Positions 47,716-57,610 of a DNA stretch of 58,288 bases are shown here, one piece after another. Position 1 is the first letter of the stretch. Every line of letters begins with the position of its first letter. A model generated the notes under the pieces. It searched no databases and was not told the DNA's origin. It was given only the letters and a program-made list of their open reading frames with translations. Origin of the DNA: an uncultured Lactobacillus sp. (GTDB lineage: Bacteria; Bacillota; Bacilli; Lactobacillales; Lactobacillaceae); NCBI RefSeq assembly GCF_947367125.1, contig NZ_CANBCQ010000009.1:1-58288 (forward strand), in the 5' to 3' direction. The position numbers and the translations under genes are program-made.

Positions 47716-48447
47716 ATGGCATTTTTTGGTTTTAAAGATTTATCTTCATTATCTGATATTGATCTAGCTATTTATCGCTATGTTACTCAAAATTCCGATA
47801 AAGTTGTTTACATGCGTGTTAGAGATATTGCAAATAATGCTCATGTTTCTAGCTCTTCAGTCATGCGTTTTATTCACAAAATTGGTTTTAGCAGCTTTCC
47901 AGAATTTAAAGCATATCTTCAAAATAATGATTTATCCGCTAAGCCTAACCAAAACGAATTTCATTTTGTCGATGAAAACAGCTTCCCGAAAGATATCGTA
48001 TCCAAATTAATGATAGTCGCTAATACTATTTTTCAATGTGATAATGTTACAACGCTAGGTATGGGGGACTCTGCTTTTTTAGCTGAATATGCGGCACGCA
48101 GAATGGCATCACTTGGCCTTAATACCACTCCTGTAACTGATCCTTTTTATCCTTTACATGCTAAGTTAAGAAACACAACTAATAACGTTATTATTTGTTT
48201 TTCTGTTTCTGGAGAAACAACGGAATTAATAGAATTAATCAACGAATTTGTAAATGATGAAGATGTTAAAATTGTATGTATCACTAGTCAAGAAACTAGT
48301 ACTATTGCTCAAATGAGTCGCTATGTTCTAAATTATTATGAATATACTCATCGTTTAAACAACCACTATGATTTGTCTTCACAAGTTCCTGTTATGTACA
48401 TTATAGAAAGCCTAGATCATATTTTAGAGAAAAAATTATCACAGTAA
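47716..48447 (+). CDS. MurR/RpiR family transcriptional regulator
   Basis: A 243-residue regulator with an N-terminal RpiR helix-turn-helix domain (about 1-75; VRDIANNAHVSSSSVMRFIHKIGFSSFPEFK) and a C-terminal SIS sugar-phosphate-binding domain (about 100-225; TLGMGDSAFLAEYAARRMASLG, VIICFSVSGETTELIEL). It lies between the divergent PTS permease and the GH1 gene and probably controls both, with a phosphorylated sugar as ligand. GAGAA-type binding site AAGGAG precedes the start. Confidence 0.92.
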   Translation: MAFFGFKDLSSLSDIDLAIYRYVTQNSDKVVYMRVRDIANNAHVSSSSVMRFIHKIGFSSFPEFKAYLQNNDLSAKPNQNEFHFVDENSFPKDIVSKLMIVANTIFQCDNVTTLGMGDSAFLAEYAARRMASLGLNTTPVTDPFYPLHAKLRNTTNNVIICFSVSGETTELIELINEFVNDEDVKIVCITSQETSTIAQMSRYVLNYYEYTHRLNNHYDLSSQVPVMYIIESLDHILEKKLSQ

Positions 48448-48514
48448 AACACCCTGTGCCAATCCTGAAATAAAATACTATTTTTTATCATCATACCTAA
48501 ACTCCTAAGTTCTC

Positions 48515-48543
48515 TTACTTAATTGCAATCGATTTCATATAAT
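48515..48543 (+). promoter_or_regulatory. Promoter of the GH1 gene
   Basis: TTACTT and TATAAT separated by 17 bases, inside the palindrome below. Confidence 0.75.
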
Positions 48544-48554
48544 GCAATTAAGTA
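48516..48554. promoter_or_regulatory. Operator palindrome over the GH1 promoter
   Basis: Perfect twelve-base arms TACTTAATTGCA and TGCAATTAAGTA with a 15-base spacer, overlapping both -35 and -10. Differs in sequence from the operator at 47547. Confidence 0.75.
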
Positions 48555-48562
48555 GTTAATAA

Positions 48563-50002
<1,440 letters not shown>

Positions 50003-50009
50003 GAAACAG

Positions 50010-50059
50010 AAAAAGATCAATAATCAAAATTTTTTCAACTAAGATTATTGATCTTTTTT
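50010..50059 (+). terminator. Terminator of the GH1 gene
   Basis: Long stem AAAAAGATCAATAATC / GATTATTGATCTTTTT with T run. Confidence 0.88.
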
Positions 50060-50068
50060 CAATCTTAT

Positions 50069-50398
50069 TTAAAATTCAAACAAGCGATGATTAATGATTA
50101 TTCTAAATTCGCGAGCTTTTTCATCAGCTAAGCAACTAGCTACTAGCGGCTCATAGCTTCTCTTTTCTTCATCAAATTGATCTCTTTCCGCATCCAAATC
50201 TTTAAAGACCTCATCTGGTAATTTATCAATTGGAATCTTAGCAGCCTTGGCTAATTCATCAAAGCCAACAACTACTCCATCCTGCAAGACATCATCATCT
50301 TTACTTTCGTTATATTTCTTTACCACCAACTTTATAATGGCTAAAGTCTCAGGCTTTAAGTAACCTAATGAATCAAAATCAATTACATAATCATCCAT
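50069..50398 (-). CDS. Hypothetical acidic protein
   Basis: A 109-residue soluble protein of unknown role (start MDDYVIDFDSLGYLKPETLA, end NHRLFEF). It is acidic, helical, without membrane segment or motif that I know. A GAAAGGATG-type binding site precedes the start. It faces citG in the same direction but 86 bases apart. Confidence 0.65.
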   Translation of the reverse strand: MDDYVIDFDSLGYLKPETLAIIKLVVKKYNESKDDDVLQDGVVVGFDELAKAAKIPIDKLPDEVFKDLDAERDQFDEEKRSYEPLVASCLADEKAREFRIIINHRLFEF

Positions 50399-50484
50399 TG
50401 TTTTTCCATCCTTTCGTGAAAAACCGATTTTTCCCTTTTAGTATGGTGCCTTTTTCGAAAATAACCAAGCAATATGACTTGTCA

Positions 50485-51303
50485 TTATAATATTCCACGT
50501 TGTAATGCCATAAAAATGGTAATAATTAACAAATCAGCACTACCACCCAGACTATAATTTTTCTCTTTAAAAATTGGGTTAAGCTCTAACATAAAATGTT
50601 TTCCAGCTTGAGTACCATAGCCACCTAATGCCAAATATTTTTTTGCTTGATTATGTGCCCATTCAACTACTTCAATATTACCCGCTCTTTTAATTAAATT
50701 GGAATCTTCAATCTCACTAACAATTCTCATTAATGTGTCCAATAATCGAACATTTAGTTCCCCATGGGTTTGAGCCAAAAATGGCAGTGCCACATCCCTT
50801 ACCAATGGATAACCTGCTTCTGCTTCCGCTCTAACGCCGCCTTTACCATACTGCAAAAATTGTTTTTCACCAGCAGTGTCTTTCTTCTTACCCAGATCAC
50901 GCTCAACTAAGCCCTTGGTCATCTGCTGGATCACTTCAAATTCATCTTGATGGCTATTTTGACAATAGCTACTAGCACAGACAAACAAGCCTAACGAAAA
51001 AATCGCGCCTTTATGAGTATTTACACTATTTGTAGCAGTAAACATTGCTTCTTCTGCCTTAATGCCAGCTTGACGCAATTGTTCAAACATTTGCCGCAAA
51101 TCCTGTCCACTAAAATCTGCGCCAATCTTAGCTGCTTGCCGAAAATAAGATTCCAAGCTCAAACTGCTATCAATAAACAGATACACGTTCATATCAGGAT
51201 GAGATCCCACGTCAACTGGATCCACTAAGCCCGGCTTAGGATTGGTAACAACTTCATAAAGTAATGCTTTTACTGCATTTTGCGTGATTTCTTCTACTGC
51301 CAT
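50485..51303 (-). CDS. citG: Triphosphoribosyl-dephospho-CoA synthase (CitG/MdcB type)
   Basis: A 272-residue enzyme that makes the prosthetic-group precursor of citrate lyase (CitG) or malonate decarboxylase (MdcB) from dephospho-CoA and ATP. Motifs are NPKPGLVDPVDVGSHPDMN (about 17-35), FIDSSLSLESYFR, TNSVNTHKGAIFSLGLF (about 90-106) and GGVRAEAEAGYP. No citC, citD, citE, citF, citX or mdc gene is seen, so in this window it is an orphan. Its partner may be elsewhere or lost. Confidence 0.9.
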   Translation of the reverse strand: MAVEEITQNAVKALLYEVVTNPKPGLVDPVDVGSHPDMNVYLFIDSSLSLESYFRQAAKIGADFSGQDLRQMFEQLRQAGIKAEEAMFTATNSVNTHKGAIFSLGLFVCASSYCQNSHQDEFEVIQQMTKGLVERDLGKKKDTAGEKQFLQYGKGGVRAEAEAGYPLVRDVALPFLAQTHGELNVRLLDTLMRIVSEIEDSNLIKRAGNIEVVEWAHNQAKKYLALGGYGTQAGKHFMLELNPIFKEKNYSLGGSADLLIITIFMALQRGIL

Positions 51304-51406
51304 TTTTACCCCACTTCTAAAATAGCTAAACTAATTTTAACACGATTATCCTTTCACCTAATTTTAAAAAATGACACAATAATATTAGGAGAAGAGAAAA
51401 AGATTT

Positions 51407-52438
51407 ATGAAATCAGATCAATTTAAAAGTTATCAAATAGCCGACATTGGCGATTATCTAAAAGTATTTGCCTGTAGCGCGGTAATTTCACAGCCAATCA
51501 TGTCGTTGGTCATGGGCGTGGGACAGCCAATTCATAGGCAGGACATTTTTGGCATTTTGTATAATTTAGTCAAATATACGGCTCCCGCCTTTATTTTTGG
51601 TATTTTGTATACTACAATTCGCACCAATGATGAAAAAGGTAGTTTTTCATATGCAAAACACATGCGGGCAAACTGGTTTAACCTTTTTGTTCCTACTATT
51701 TGGTGGACGTTAATCTACCTAGTAGGAATGCCATGGCTGCAACAAGTTAATCATTTTAACAATCTTGGTTCATTCTGCTGACAATTCATTAATGGGAACG
51801 CCGCCCCGCACTTGTGGTATAACACGATGATGTTGCAATTCATCATTTTAATGCCGCTTTTCTGGGGATTAAGTCGTTATGTAGGGCACAATTTAACTCG
51901 GGGCCTTTGGGCTGCAGTAATCACTTTTGTGCTCTATTTTGCTTGGCTTTGGTTCTATGATTACAATGTCTTCCACGGCATGCATAAACATGACTGGTAT
52001 TTACTCGACCGGATTTTTATTTCATTCTTCATCTACGGTGTGTACGGAATGTTAGCTTGGCAATTGCGAGGACAGTATAATCAATTGGTCACAAAGTTTT
52101 GGTGGTTAATTACTATCGCATTTATTGCTTGTTTCATCTGGACAAACATTGAATTACAAAAGTTTGGTCATCCGATTAACTTTAATAATGCACCATATTA
52201 CAAGCCATCAATGACTCTTTACTGTCTAGCAGTAATTGCGCCGATTTCCACTTTTTGCCTGCACCAAGTGAGAAAGAATTCCCAAACTAGTTTAAAAGTA
52301 TTCCACTTCTTGGCTATTAACCTGGATCTTATCATTTACGTCAGCTTACTGTTTACACATTTGGTGGACGAAGGCGAAAAGTTTAATTGTAAAATAAAAA
52401 AGTTTGCTCTATTTTTTGGAGAGCAAACTTTTTGTTAA
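51407..52438 (+). pseudogene. Membrane acyltransferase (Acyltransferase_3 type) broken by one in-frame stop
   Basis: One frame of 344 codons encoding a multi-helix membrane protein resembling O-acyltransferases that modify surface polysaccharides (start DYLKVFACSAVISQP, mid PTIWWTLIYLVGM, then LWYNTMMLQFIILMPLFW). TGA at 51779-51781 interrupts ...LGSFC and QFINGNAAPHLW; it is one change from TGG (Trp), which fits the aromatic context. The last 15 or so codons run through the terminator at 52396-52434, so the true C-terminus is probably lost too. GGAGAAGAG precedes the start. Likely non-functional. Confidence 0.78.
52396..52434. terminator. Bidirectional terminator at the acyltransferase/AAA ATPase junction
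   Basis: Stem AAAAAGTTTGCTCT / AGAGCAAACTTTTT with T and A runs; it overlaps the acyltransferase frame and adjoins the ATPase stop. Confidence 0.85.
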
Positions 52439-53544
52439 TCGTCAATTTCATATAATTCTTCTGCTTCTAGCAAAAAGTCTTTCATGAATGGCAAAGAAAA
52501 TGCCACTTTGCCATATCCTGCATCAATGATTACCTGACTATCCATTAATCGCTGCCGATATTGCGAAACATAATTTGAACTTTTGCCCATTTGCTTGCGA
52601 ATATCACTTATATTAACAATATTTTTATCATTATGAGCCATAATAAATAAAAATTTTCGATCGACCGGCGACAATTCAGAGATAATCTTGGTATAAGCAT
52701 TACGAAACAGATCATTTTTAAACGATGGGATCGAATTTTCGATACTTTTATCGGTTACTTGATCAGTAGAATTCTGCCAAACATGATAACCCAAGTCTTG
52801 AAATGCATAAGCATATCCCTTAGTCAGCTTAGTCATTTTCATTAAGGCAGTATTATCAATCTCTTTATTGCCTCTTTCAAACGCTTTTTGATAGCGATAC
52901 TTAATATTAAAAAGATCAAGCGGACCCAGTGGTACACGTCCACTTCTTAGGAGAAAAGTTAATACATCATTATTTTGAAGCTCAGAAACATTCTTAGGTA
53001 AGCCGGTCATCATCATGTTAATTGGATATTTCCTCAACACCATAATTTGATAGATAGACGCCAAATTAACAATCTCAGGTGTTTCCTTAACTTCATCTAT
53101 CGCTATCAGTAAAGACTGGTTATGCTCTTTTAATACTTTTAGCATTTCTTCAAGTAACACTTGATAAGTAGATTGCGGATTAGACATATGAACTTCCAAT
53201 TCAAAGCCAAAAGCCGAAAATTTCACTCCATCAATTTTGTTCAACGCCTTTTTTACTGGATTCGCTGCTTCCTGATAAATACTTTGAATGAGCGTAGCAA
53301 GCAAATCGCTCGTCATAGCTAAGTAAATAACGATCCAATTATTTTTCTTTTCTAAAGTTGAGGTAATATCAGCAAGTAATGAAGTTTTACCAACCCCGCG
53401 CATCCCATAGATCATTGAAGTTTGATAGGGTCCGGTGCCACTTTCAAGTGATCTTACTATATCTTCTACTATTTTTTGTCGCCCCAAATATATTTTGGGA
53501 ACTTTGCCAAAGTTAGGGTCAAATGGATTCGTTATTTCAGACAT
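52435..53544 (-). CDS. AAA ATPase with C-terminal winged-helix-like domain
   Basis: A 369-residue P-loop ATPase of the archaeal-ATPase-like/STAND-related kind: Walker A GMRGVGKTSLLADI (about 47-60) and Walker B LLIAIDEVKE (about 144-153). The C-terminal part (about 285-369; LFIMAHNDKNIVNISDIRKQMG, SSNYVSQYRQRLMD) looks like a winged helix, so DNA binding is likely. Function is unknown; relatives occur in mobile and defence-linked regions. Its control region carries a 23-base direct repeat. Confidence 0.82.
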   Translation of the reverse strand: MSEITNPFDPNFGKVPKIYLGRQKIVEDIVRSLESGTGPYQTSMIYGMRGVGKTSLLADITSTLEKKNNWIVIYLAMTSDLLATLIQSIYQEAANPVKKALNKIDGVKFSAFGFELEVHMSNPQSTYQVLLEEMLKVLKEHNQSLLIAIDEVKETPEIVNLASIYQIMVLRKYPINMMMTGLPKNVSELQNNDVLTFLLRSGRVPLGPLDLFNIKYRYQKAFERGNKEIDNTALMKMTKLTKGYAYAFQDLGYHVWQNSTDQVTDKSIENSIPSFKNDLFRNAYTKIISELSPVDRKFLFIMAHNDKNIVNISDIRKQMGKSSNYVSQYRQRLMDSQVIIDAGYGKVAFSLPFMKDFLLEAEELYEIDD

Positions 53545-53588
53545 AATTGATGTTCACCTATTTTCATTATTTTAGTTGTTGGCTTTAA

Positions 53589-53640
53589 TTTTATATCTCT
53601 TTAGATCTTATGTCCATTTTTATATCTCTTTAGATCTTAT
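53589..53640. repeat. 23-bp direct repeat before the AAA ATPase gene
   Basis: Two identical copies at 53589-53611 and 53618-53640 (29 bases apart, about three helix turns), each with core ATATCTCTTTAGATCTTA. They sit 45-97 bases upstream of the ATPase start and downstream of the preceding gene's terminator, so an operator is plausible. Confidence 0.85.
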
Positions 53641-53646
53641 AGTTAT

Positions 53647-53674
53647 AAAAAATGCTCAAAAAATTTTGAGCATT
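53647..53674 (-). terminator. Terminator of the DUF4143 ATPase gene
   Basis: Minus-strand stem AATGCTCAAAA / TTTTGAGCATT with T run. Confidence 0.85.
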
Positions 53675-53698
53675 ACCATTTTATGAGTTATCGAAAAA

Positions 53699-54967
53699 CT
53701 ATCTCATTAATAAAAATTTATATAGTGGCATTAACTGAATTATCTTATCTTTTTGCTGAATTTCAGCCTCTTCACCATGAGTAACGATTATTAAGTTTTC
53801 AACTTCATCAAAATTATCAGCTAATTTAATTAGGTTCCCAACTTCACGTTCTTTTGACGTATCATTCACTTCCCATGCAACTTGAATTGCAGTTTTACTA
53901 GCTGGTACATAAAAATCAATATCTATCCCTGTCTTTTGAGATTTTAAATAAAATAAATTCTCTTGATATTTATTATGCAACTTGATCGCAACTAGATTTT
54001 CTAGTAATGCTGGCAATTTATCCAGATAAAACAAATTTAAAATGCCATTATCTGTAAAATAATACTTTGGGCTGCTTTCACGCTCACTAAATTTAGCAAA
54101 ATAATTTTTGGTGGAAAATAACAAATATGCATCCTTAGCGTAATCGATATAATCAATAATCGAATTGCGACTTACCGTACTAATCACATTTTTTATATTT
54201 TTATACAAAGTTGCATATGAAACTTGGTGCATTACTGTATCGGCAATTTTTCTAAGTAATAATGAAATCGTCTTTTCATTACGAATCTTATTGCGGACAA
54301 TGATATCAGCTAAAAATACATTTTGATAAATACTTGTTAAGTAATTTCTCTTGTCTGTTAAGATAATAGATTCTGGCAACCCACCATAACATAGATATTC
54401 ATTTGCGGCAGCACGAATTTGGCCATTATTAACTGTATCCAAGACGGATAATTTATCATGTGGGATTTTTTTAGCAGTTAAATATTCTGTAAAACTAAAA
54501 GGTGCCACATATTTGGTCATATATCTTCCACCCAGCCGCAGAACAATATCATGACCCAACACCTTAGAGTTACTACCGGTTAAATAAACACTTTCACCTT
54601 GATCTGCTAAACGACGAGCAAATTTTTCCCAGCCAGCAATATTTTGAATTTCATCAAATAAAAAATAATGCTTCTTAGTTGTTAATTGATTGGCTGCAAT
54701 TAAGATATTATTACAATCAGCTAATTGAAAACCATCTAGTCGTTCATCTTCAAAATTCAAGTAAACAATTTGTGACCAATCCACATTTTGTTTATCTACT
54801 AAATCCTGTGCTCTTTTAAATAATAGCGTTGATTTGCCAGCCCGCCGCAAGCCTACTAACACATAATTCAAACTATCTTCAAAATGATAATCACGAGGAA
54901 TGATAGCAATACTTTTAATATTTTTTTGACCTTCAAGAATAAGTGCCGCAAGTAAATCTGGATTCAT
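53699..54967 (-). CDS. AAA ATPase with DUF4143 domain
   Basis: A 422-residue ATPase of the AAA_14/DUF4143 family. Walker A is GLRRAGKSTLLFKRA (about 33-47), Walker B HYFLFDEIQNI (about 96-106), then YLTGSNSKVL and LGGRYMTKYVAPFSFTEYL. The C-terminal DUF4143 region (about 215-400; YYFTDNGILNLFY, KSQKTGIDIDFYVP) resembles a restriction-nuclease-like fold (the D-I-D-F-Y-V stretch). Such proteins are common, of unknown role. A 28-bp palindrome lies before its ribosome binding site. Confidence 0.9.
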   Translation of the reverse strand: MNPDLLAALILEGQKNIKSIAIIPRDYHFEDSLNYVLVGLRRAGKSTLLFKRAQDLVDKQNVDWSQIVYLNFEDERLDGFQLADCNNILIAANQLTTKKHYFLFDEIQNIAGWEKFARRLADQGESVYLTGSNSKVLGHDIVLRLGGRYMTKYVAPFSFTEYLTAKKIPHDKLSVLDTVNNGQIRAAANEYLCYGGLPESIILTDKRNYLTSIYQNVFLADIIVRNKIRNEKTISLLLRKIADTVMHQVSYATLYKNIKNVISTVSRNSIIDYIDYAKDAYLLFSTKNYFAKFSERESSPKYYFTDNGILNLFYLDKLPALLENLVAIKLHNKYQENLFYLKSQKTGIDIDFYVPASKTAIQVAWEVNDTSKEREVGNLIKLADNFDEVENLIIVTHGEEAEIQQKDKIIQLMPLYKFLLMR

Positions 54968-54979
54968 ATTTTGCTCCTA

Positions 54980-55007
54980 TATAATTATATTGATCAAAAT
55001 AATTATA
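54980..55007. promoter_or_regulatory. 28-bp near-perfect palindrome upstream of the DUF4143 gene
   Basis: Arms TATAATTAT / ATAATTATA around TGATCA, 13 of 14 pairs matching, 12 bases before the start. Possible autoregulatory operator. Confidence 0.6.
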
Positions 55008-55064
55008 ATTTTGTTTAGTATATTAATCAAATATTACATATTTAAAGTTAATATATTTACAAAA

Positions 55065-55090
55065 TAAAAAATTCAGCTTTCGCTGAACTT
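55065..55090 (-). terminator. Terminator of the exporter gene
   Basis: Minus-strand stem AAGTTCAGC / GCTGAATT with T run, directly after the exporter stop. Confidence 0.7.
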
Positions 55091-55094
55091 TCTT

Positions 55095-55934
55095 TTATCT
55101 CTTCTTCGGTACAAACACAAGAGCCAAGAATAACTTAATAATTATCAAAATTAGTAATATCATAAAGGTCCATTTAGAACTGACTGCTGTACCATTACCT
55201 ACATGATTATTCTGCGCTAGCGCAATCAAAGTCCCAGCTAAAGCAGTCCCCACTGCACCTGAAAACTGTTGCAGCGTATTAAAAATCGCATTACCTTGTG
55301 CGTGGCTAGCTTTACCTAAAGTAATCAAACCGCTAGTCATTAAACTGCCAAAGCACATCCCGTATCCGCCATAATAAAGAACATATAACAATACAATGGC
55401 AAGATTGCTTAATGGTGCCAAAACATTCATCAAAATTAAACTAGTCAAACTAGCAATTATTCCTATAATAATCGGCAACCGCGCGCCTTTTTTATCAAGC
55501 AGCTTGCCCGCTAAGGCCGCCATTAACGCATTAATTACCGCACCGGGAAAAGTAACCCAACCGGCTAATGAAACGGAACCATGATTGACAGCTTGGACAT
55601 AGATTGGAAAGATAAAATCCAAAGCTAGCGTCGCAATTTTGGCAAAGCAATAAGCTATTAACTGCATGCTAAAACGTAAATTTTTAAACAGTTGCGGACT
55701 AATCAATGCTGCTTTATCGGACCAAGATATTTTGAGCCAAATTAATAAACTAATAATTCCTAAGATTAAGAAGCCCCAAACTCGGATTGAGAAAAATGAA
55801 TATTTAGCAATCCGTGTAAAGCCCAGCATTAAACAGACCAGCCCAATAGCCAAAGATAGCCATTGCACATACTTGAACTTCACTTTTTCAAGCGGATTAA
55901 TCTGCCGAATTGAATAGCTTCCCGTAAATAGACT
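55095..55934 (-). pseudogene. C-terminal part of an MFS drug exporter split by an IS
   Basis: About 280 codons covering the second half of a DHA2-type (14-helix) major-facilitator exporter: hydrophobic stretches at WLSLAIGLVCLMLGF, VWGFLILGIISLLIW, AGWVTFPGAVINALMAALAGKLLDKKGARLPI and a C-terminal pair. Upstream the frame is cut by the TnpB element at 55935; its first half resumes at 57611. An ATG at 55937 is within the IS end and unlikely to be used. Not functional as it stands. Confidence 0.85.
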
Positions 55935-56160
55935 CAAGATAAGTCAACTACCCCAGAATAAATTCTGGGGCTTGGTGGCTGGCTCGTTAGCTTGCGCTAA
56001 CCAGAACACCAACTTGCTTAGATACGGACTTGACTTACCAACAATAATCTTTTGACTATTGCCGATAGAGGTCGTCTAATTACCAAAGCCTTTTGAGTCC
56101 GCAAGTTGCTAGCGGACTGCAGCCTAGCTTAGGCTGCTTTTTTTATTTTAGAATTCTGCC
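55935..56160 (-). ncRNA. Putative omega RNA/right end of the TnpB element
   Basis: By analogy with known TnpB systems, the RNA guide scaffold lies in the tnpB 3' end and right end, with the guide reading from the adjacent flank. Hairpin-forming stretches are visible (GCCTAAGCTAGGC at 56130-56142; 55951-55970). The flank after the right end is exporter sequence starting AGTCTATTTACGGG. Expression and exact limits are inferred. Confidence 0.45.
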
Positions 56161-57469
56161 AGTTGCCTAAGCCTTTTTCTAAGATGTTTACTGCCGCATT
56201 CCAATCACGGATATGATGCGTTTGACAGATTGGACAAGTCCATTCTCGATCCTTAAGCGTTAATTTCTTATAACCGTTTTGTCCCATAATACTGCCACAT
56301 TGATGGCATCTTTGGGTGGTGTACTTAGGATCAATTGTTTTGAACTCTTTGCCATATAGGTCTGCCTTATATGCCAGCATGTTCAGAAAACTGCGCCAGC
56401 CAACATCAGAAATAGCTTGAGACAAGGCATGATTCTTTAACAGGTTCTTGCTTCTTAATTCCTCGGCAACTACTAAATCGTGGTTTTTGATTAGTGCAGT
56501 TGAGAGTACTTGCAAGAAGTCATTTCGCTGTCTGCGAATCTTATCGTGCAGTTTAGCGACTGCTAGACGCTGTTTTTGATAATTCTTGGCTAAGCGCAAA
56601 TTGCGTCCCTCTTTCTTAGCTCTGCGCTGCCTGCGAGACAAGACACGTTGGGCATGGGCAAGCTTCTTTTTGGTTTTGCGATAAAATCGTGGATTAGCCA
56701 CCATTGCTCCGTTAGATGCTGTTAAGAAATTATCAAGATTGAGGTCGATGCCAATTTGACTCTGCGTCTTAGGCAATTCCTTAACAAAGGCAATATCGCT
56801 GCCTAGTTGCATTGATAAGTAAAACTGGTCGTCAGCGGTCTTTTTAATCGTGACTGTGCCAATTCTAGTTGGGATATGATTAAGCAAACGCTCTTTAATC
56901 AATTTTCTAAAGCTGGCAATGCGGACAACGCCTAGCTTAGGCAATTTAACGTGCTTAGCATCAATAAATCTAGCTGTCCCGTTATCAAGAAAGGCTTCTG
57001 TCTGTTTAGGATACTGACAGTTGGTCTGATATGACCAATCACTACGTTTTTTGTGAAAAGTCGGAATTCCATGACCAAGCTTGCGATAGTTGTTCCAAGC
57101 TTTCTGATAGTTTTGAATCGCATTGGCAATAGCGAGACTGTCAATTTCTTTAACGCGTAAAAAGCTATAGGCATCGCGAATGTTCTTTGGCTTAGCCAAT
57201 AACTCATTATTGGCGACTACTTCTTCTGCTAGCTTAGTCTCATAATTATTAAGAACAGAAAAGGCAAAAGGCATTACTTGATATTGTCTAACAGCTAAGT
57301 AGCCCTTAGCCCGATAATTGTTCCGATTACGTCCTACATAAGAGTTGTAGACAAAACGCTGAGCATCATAATTTAGCTTGATGATTTTCTTTTGTTTAGA
57401 ACTAGGATAAAAGCGTACTTTCAAGCCAAAATGGTAGGCTAAACTGCTCATTCTCTTCATGTGTTTCAC
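56129..57469 (-). CDS. tnpB: RNA-guided endonuclease TnpB
   Basis: A 446-residue TnpB. RuvC residues are intact: Asp242 in IGIDLNLDN, Glu336 in VVAEEL and Asp422 in RDWNAAVNIL. The zinc finger has Cys388, Cys391, Cys412 and Cys415 (CHQCG, CPIC). The N-terminal wedge region and the basic helix (QRVLSRRQRRAKKEGR) are present. In known systems TnpB with omega RNA cuts DNA next to a target-adjacent motif, favouring retention of the transposon. An internal ATG at 57451 (MSSLAYHFG) could be the true start. Confidence 0.93.
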   Translation of the reverse strand: MKHMKRMSSLAYHFGLKVRFYPSSKQKKIIKLNYDAQRFVYNSYVGRNRNNYRAKGYLAVRQYQVMPFAFSVLNNYETKLAEEVVANNELLAKPKNIRDAYSFLRVKEIDSLAIANAIQNYQKAWNNYRKLGHGIPTFHKKRSDWSYQTNCQYPKQTEAFLDNGTARFIDAKHVKLPKLGVVRIASFRKLIKERLLNHIPTRIGTVTIKKTADDQFYLSMQLGSDIAFVKELPKTQSQIGIDLNLDNFLTASNGAMVANPRFYRKTKKKLAHAQRVLSRRQRRAKKEGRNLRLAKNYQKQRLAVAKLHDKIRRQRNDFLQVLSTALIKNHDLVVAEELRSKNLLKNHALSQAISDVGWRSFLNMLAYKADLYGKEFKTIDPKYTTQRCHQCGSIMGQNGYKKLTLKDREWTCPICQTHHIRDWNAAVNILEKGLGNWQNSKIKKAA

Positions 57470-57610
57470 CTCCTTCTGTAGATTAGATATTTATATTTTA
57501 CAGGAAAGTCGAACATATGTCTTCATTTTTTAATAAAAAAAGCTGACCATTAGGTCAGCTTGGCCCTATCCATCCCCGCATTAAAATACGGGGAATTTCC
57601 GGGCGTTTTT

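Larger units (their letters stand above)
55935..57610 (-). mobile_element. TnpB-only IS200/IS605-type element inserted in an exporter gene
   Basis: About 1.68 kb. Removing it joins 57611 to 55934 and restores one exporter frame (SLFLM then SLFTGSYS), so the boundaries are well supported to within one base. Ends carry subterminal hairpins: CCCCAGAATA/AATTCTGGGG at 55951-55970 and CCCCG/CGGGG at 57574-57593, plus AGCTGACC/GGTCAGCT at 57541-57560. No target duplication is seen, as expected of this family. There is no TnpA gene, so it cannot move by itself. Confidence 0.88.

Noticed and set aside
56129-57469. Class 2 CRISPR effector (Cas12f-like) instead of TnpB
   Set aside because: No CRISPR array or cas genes, and the IS200/IS605-type ends and clean exporter rejoining point to a transposon.
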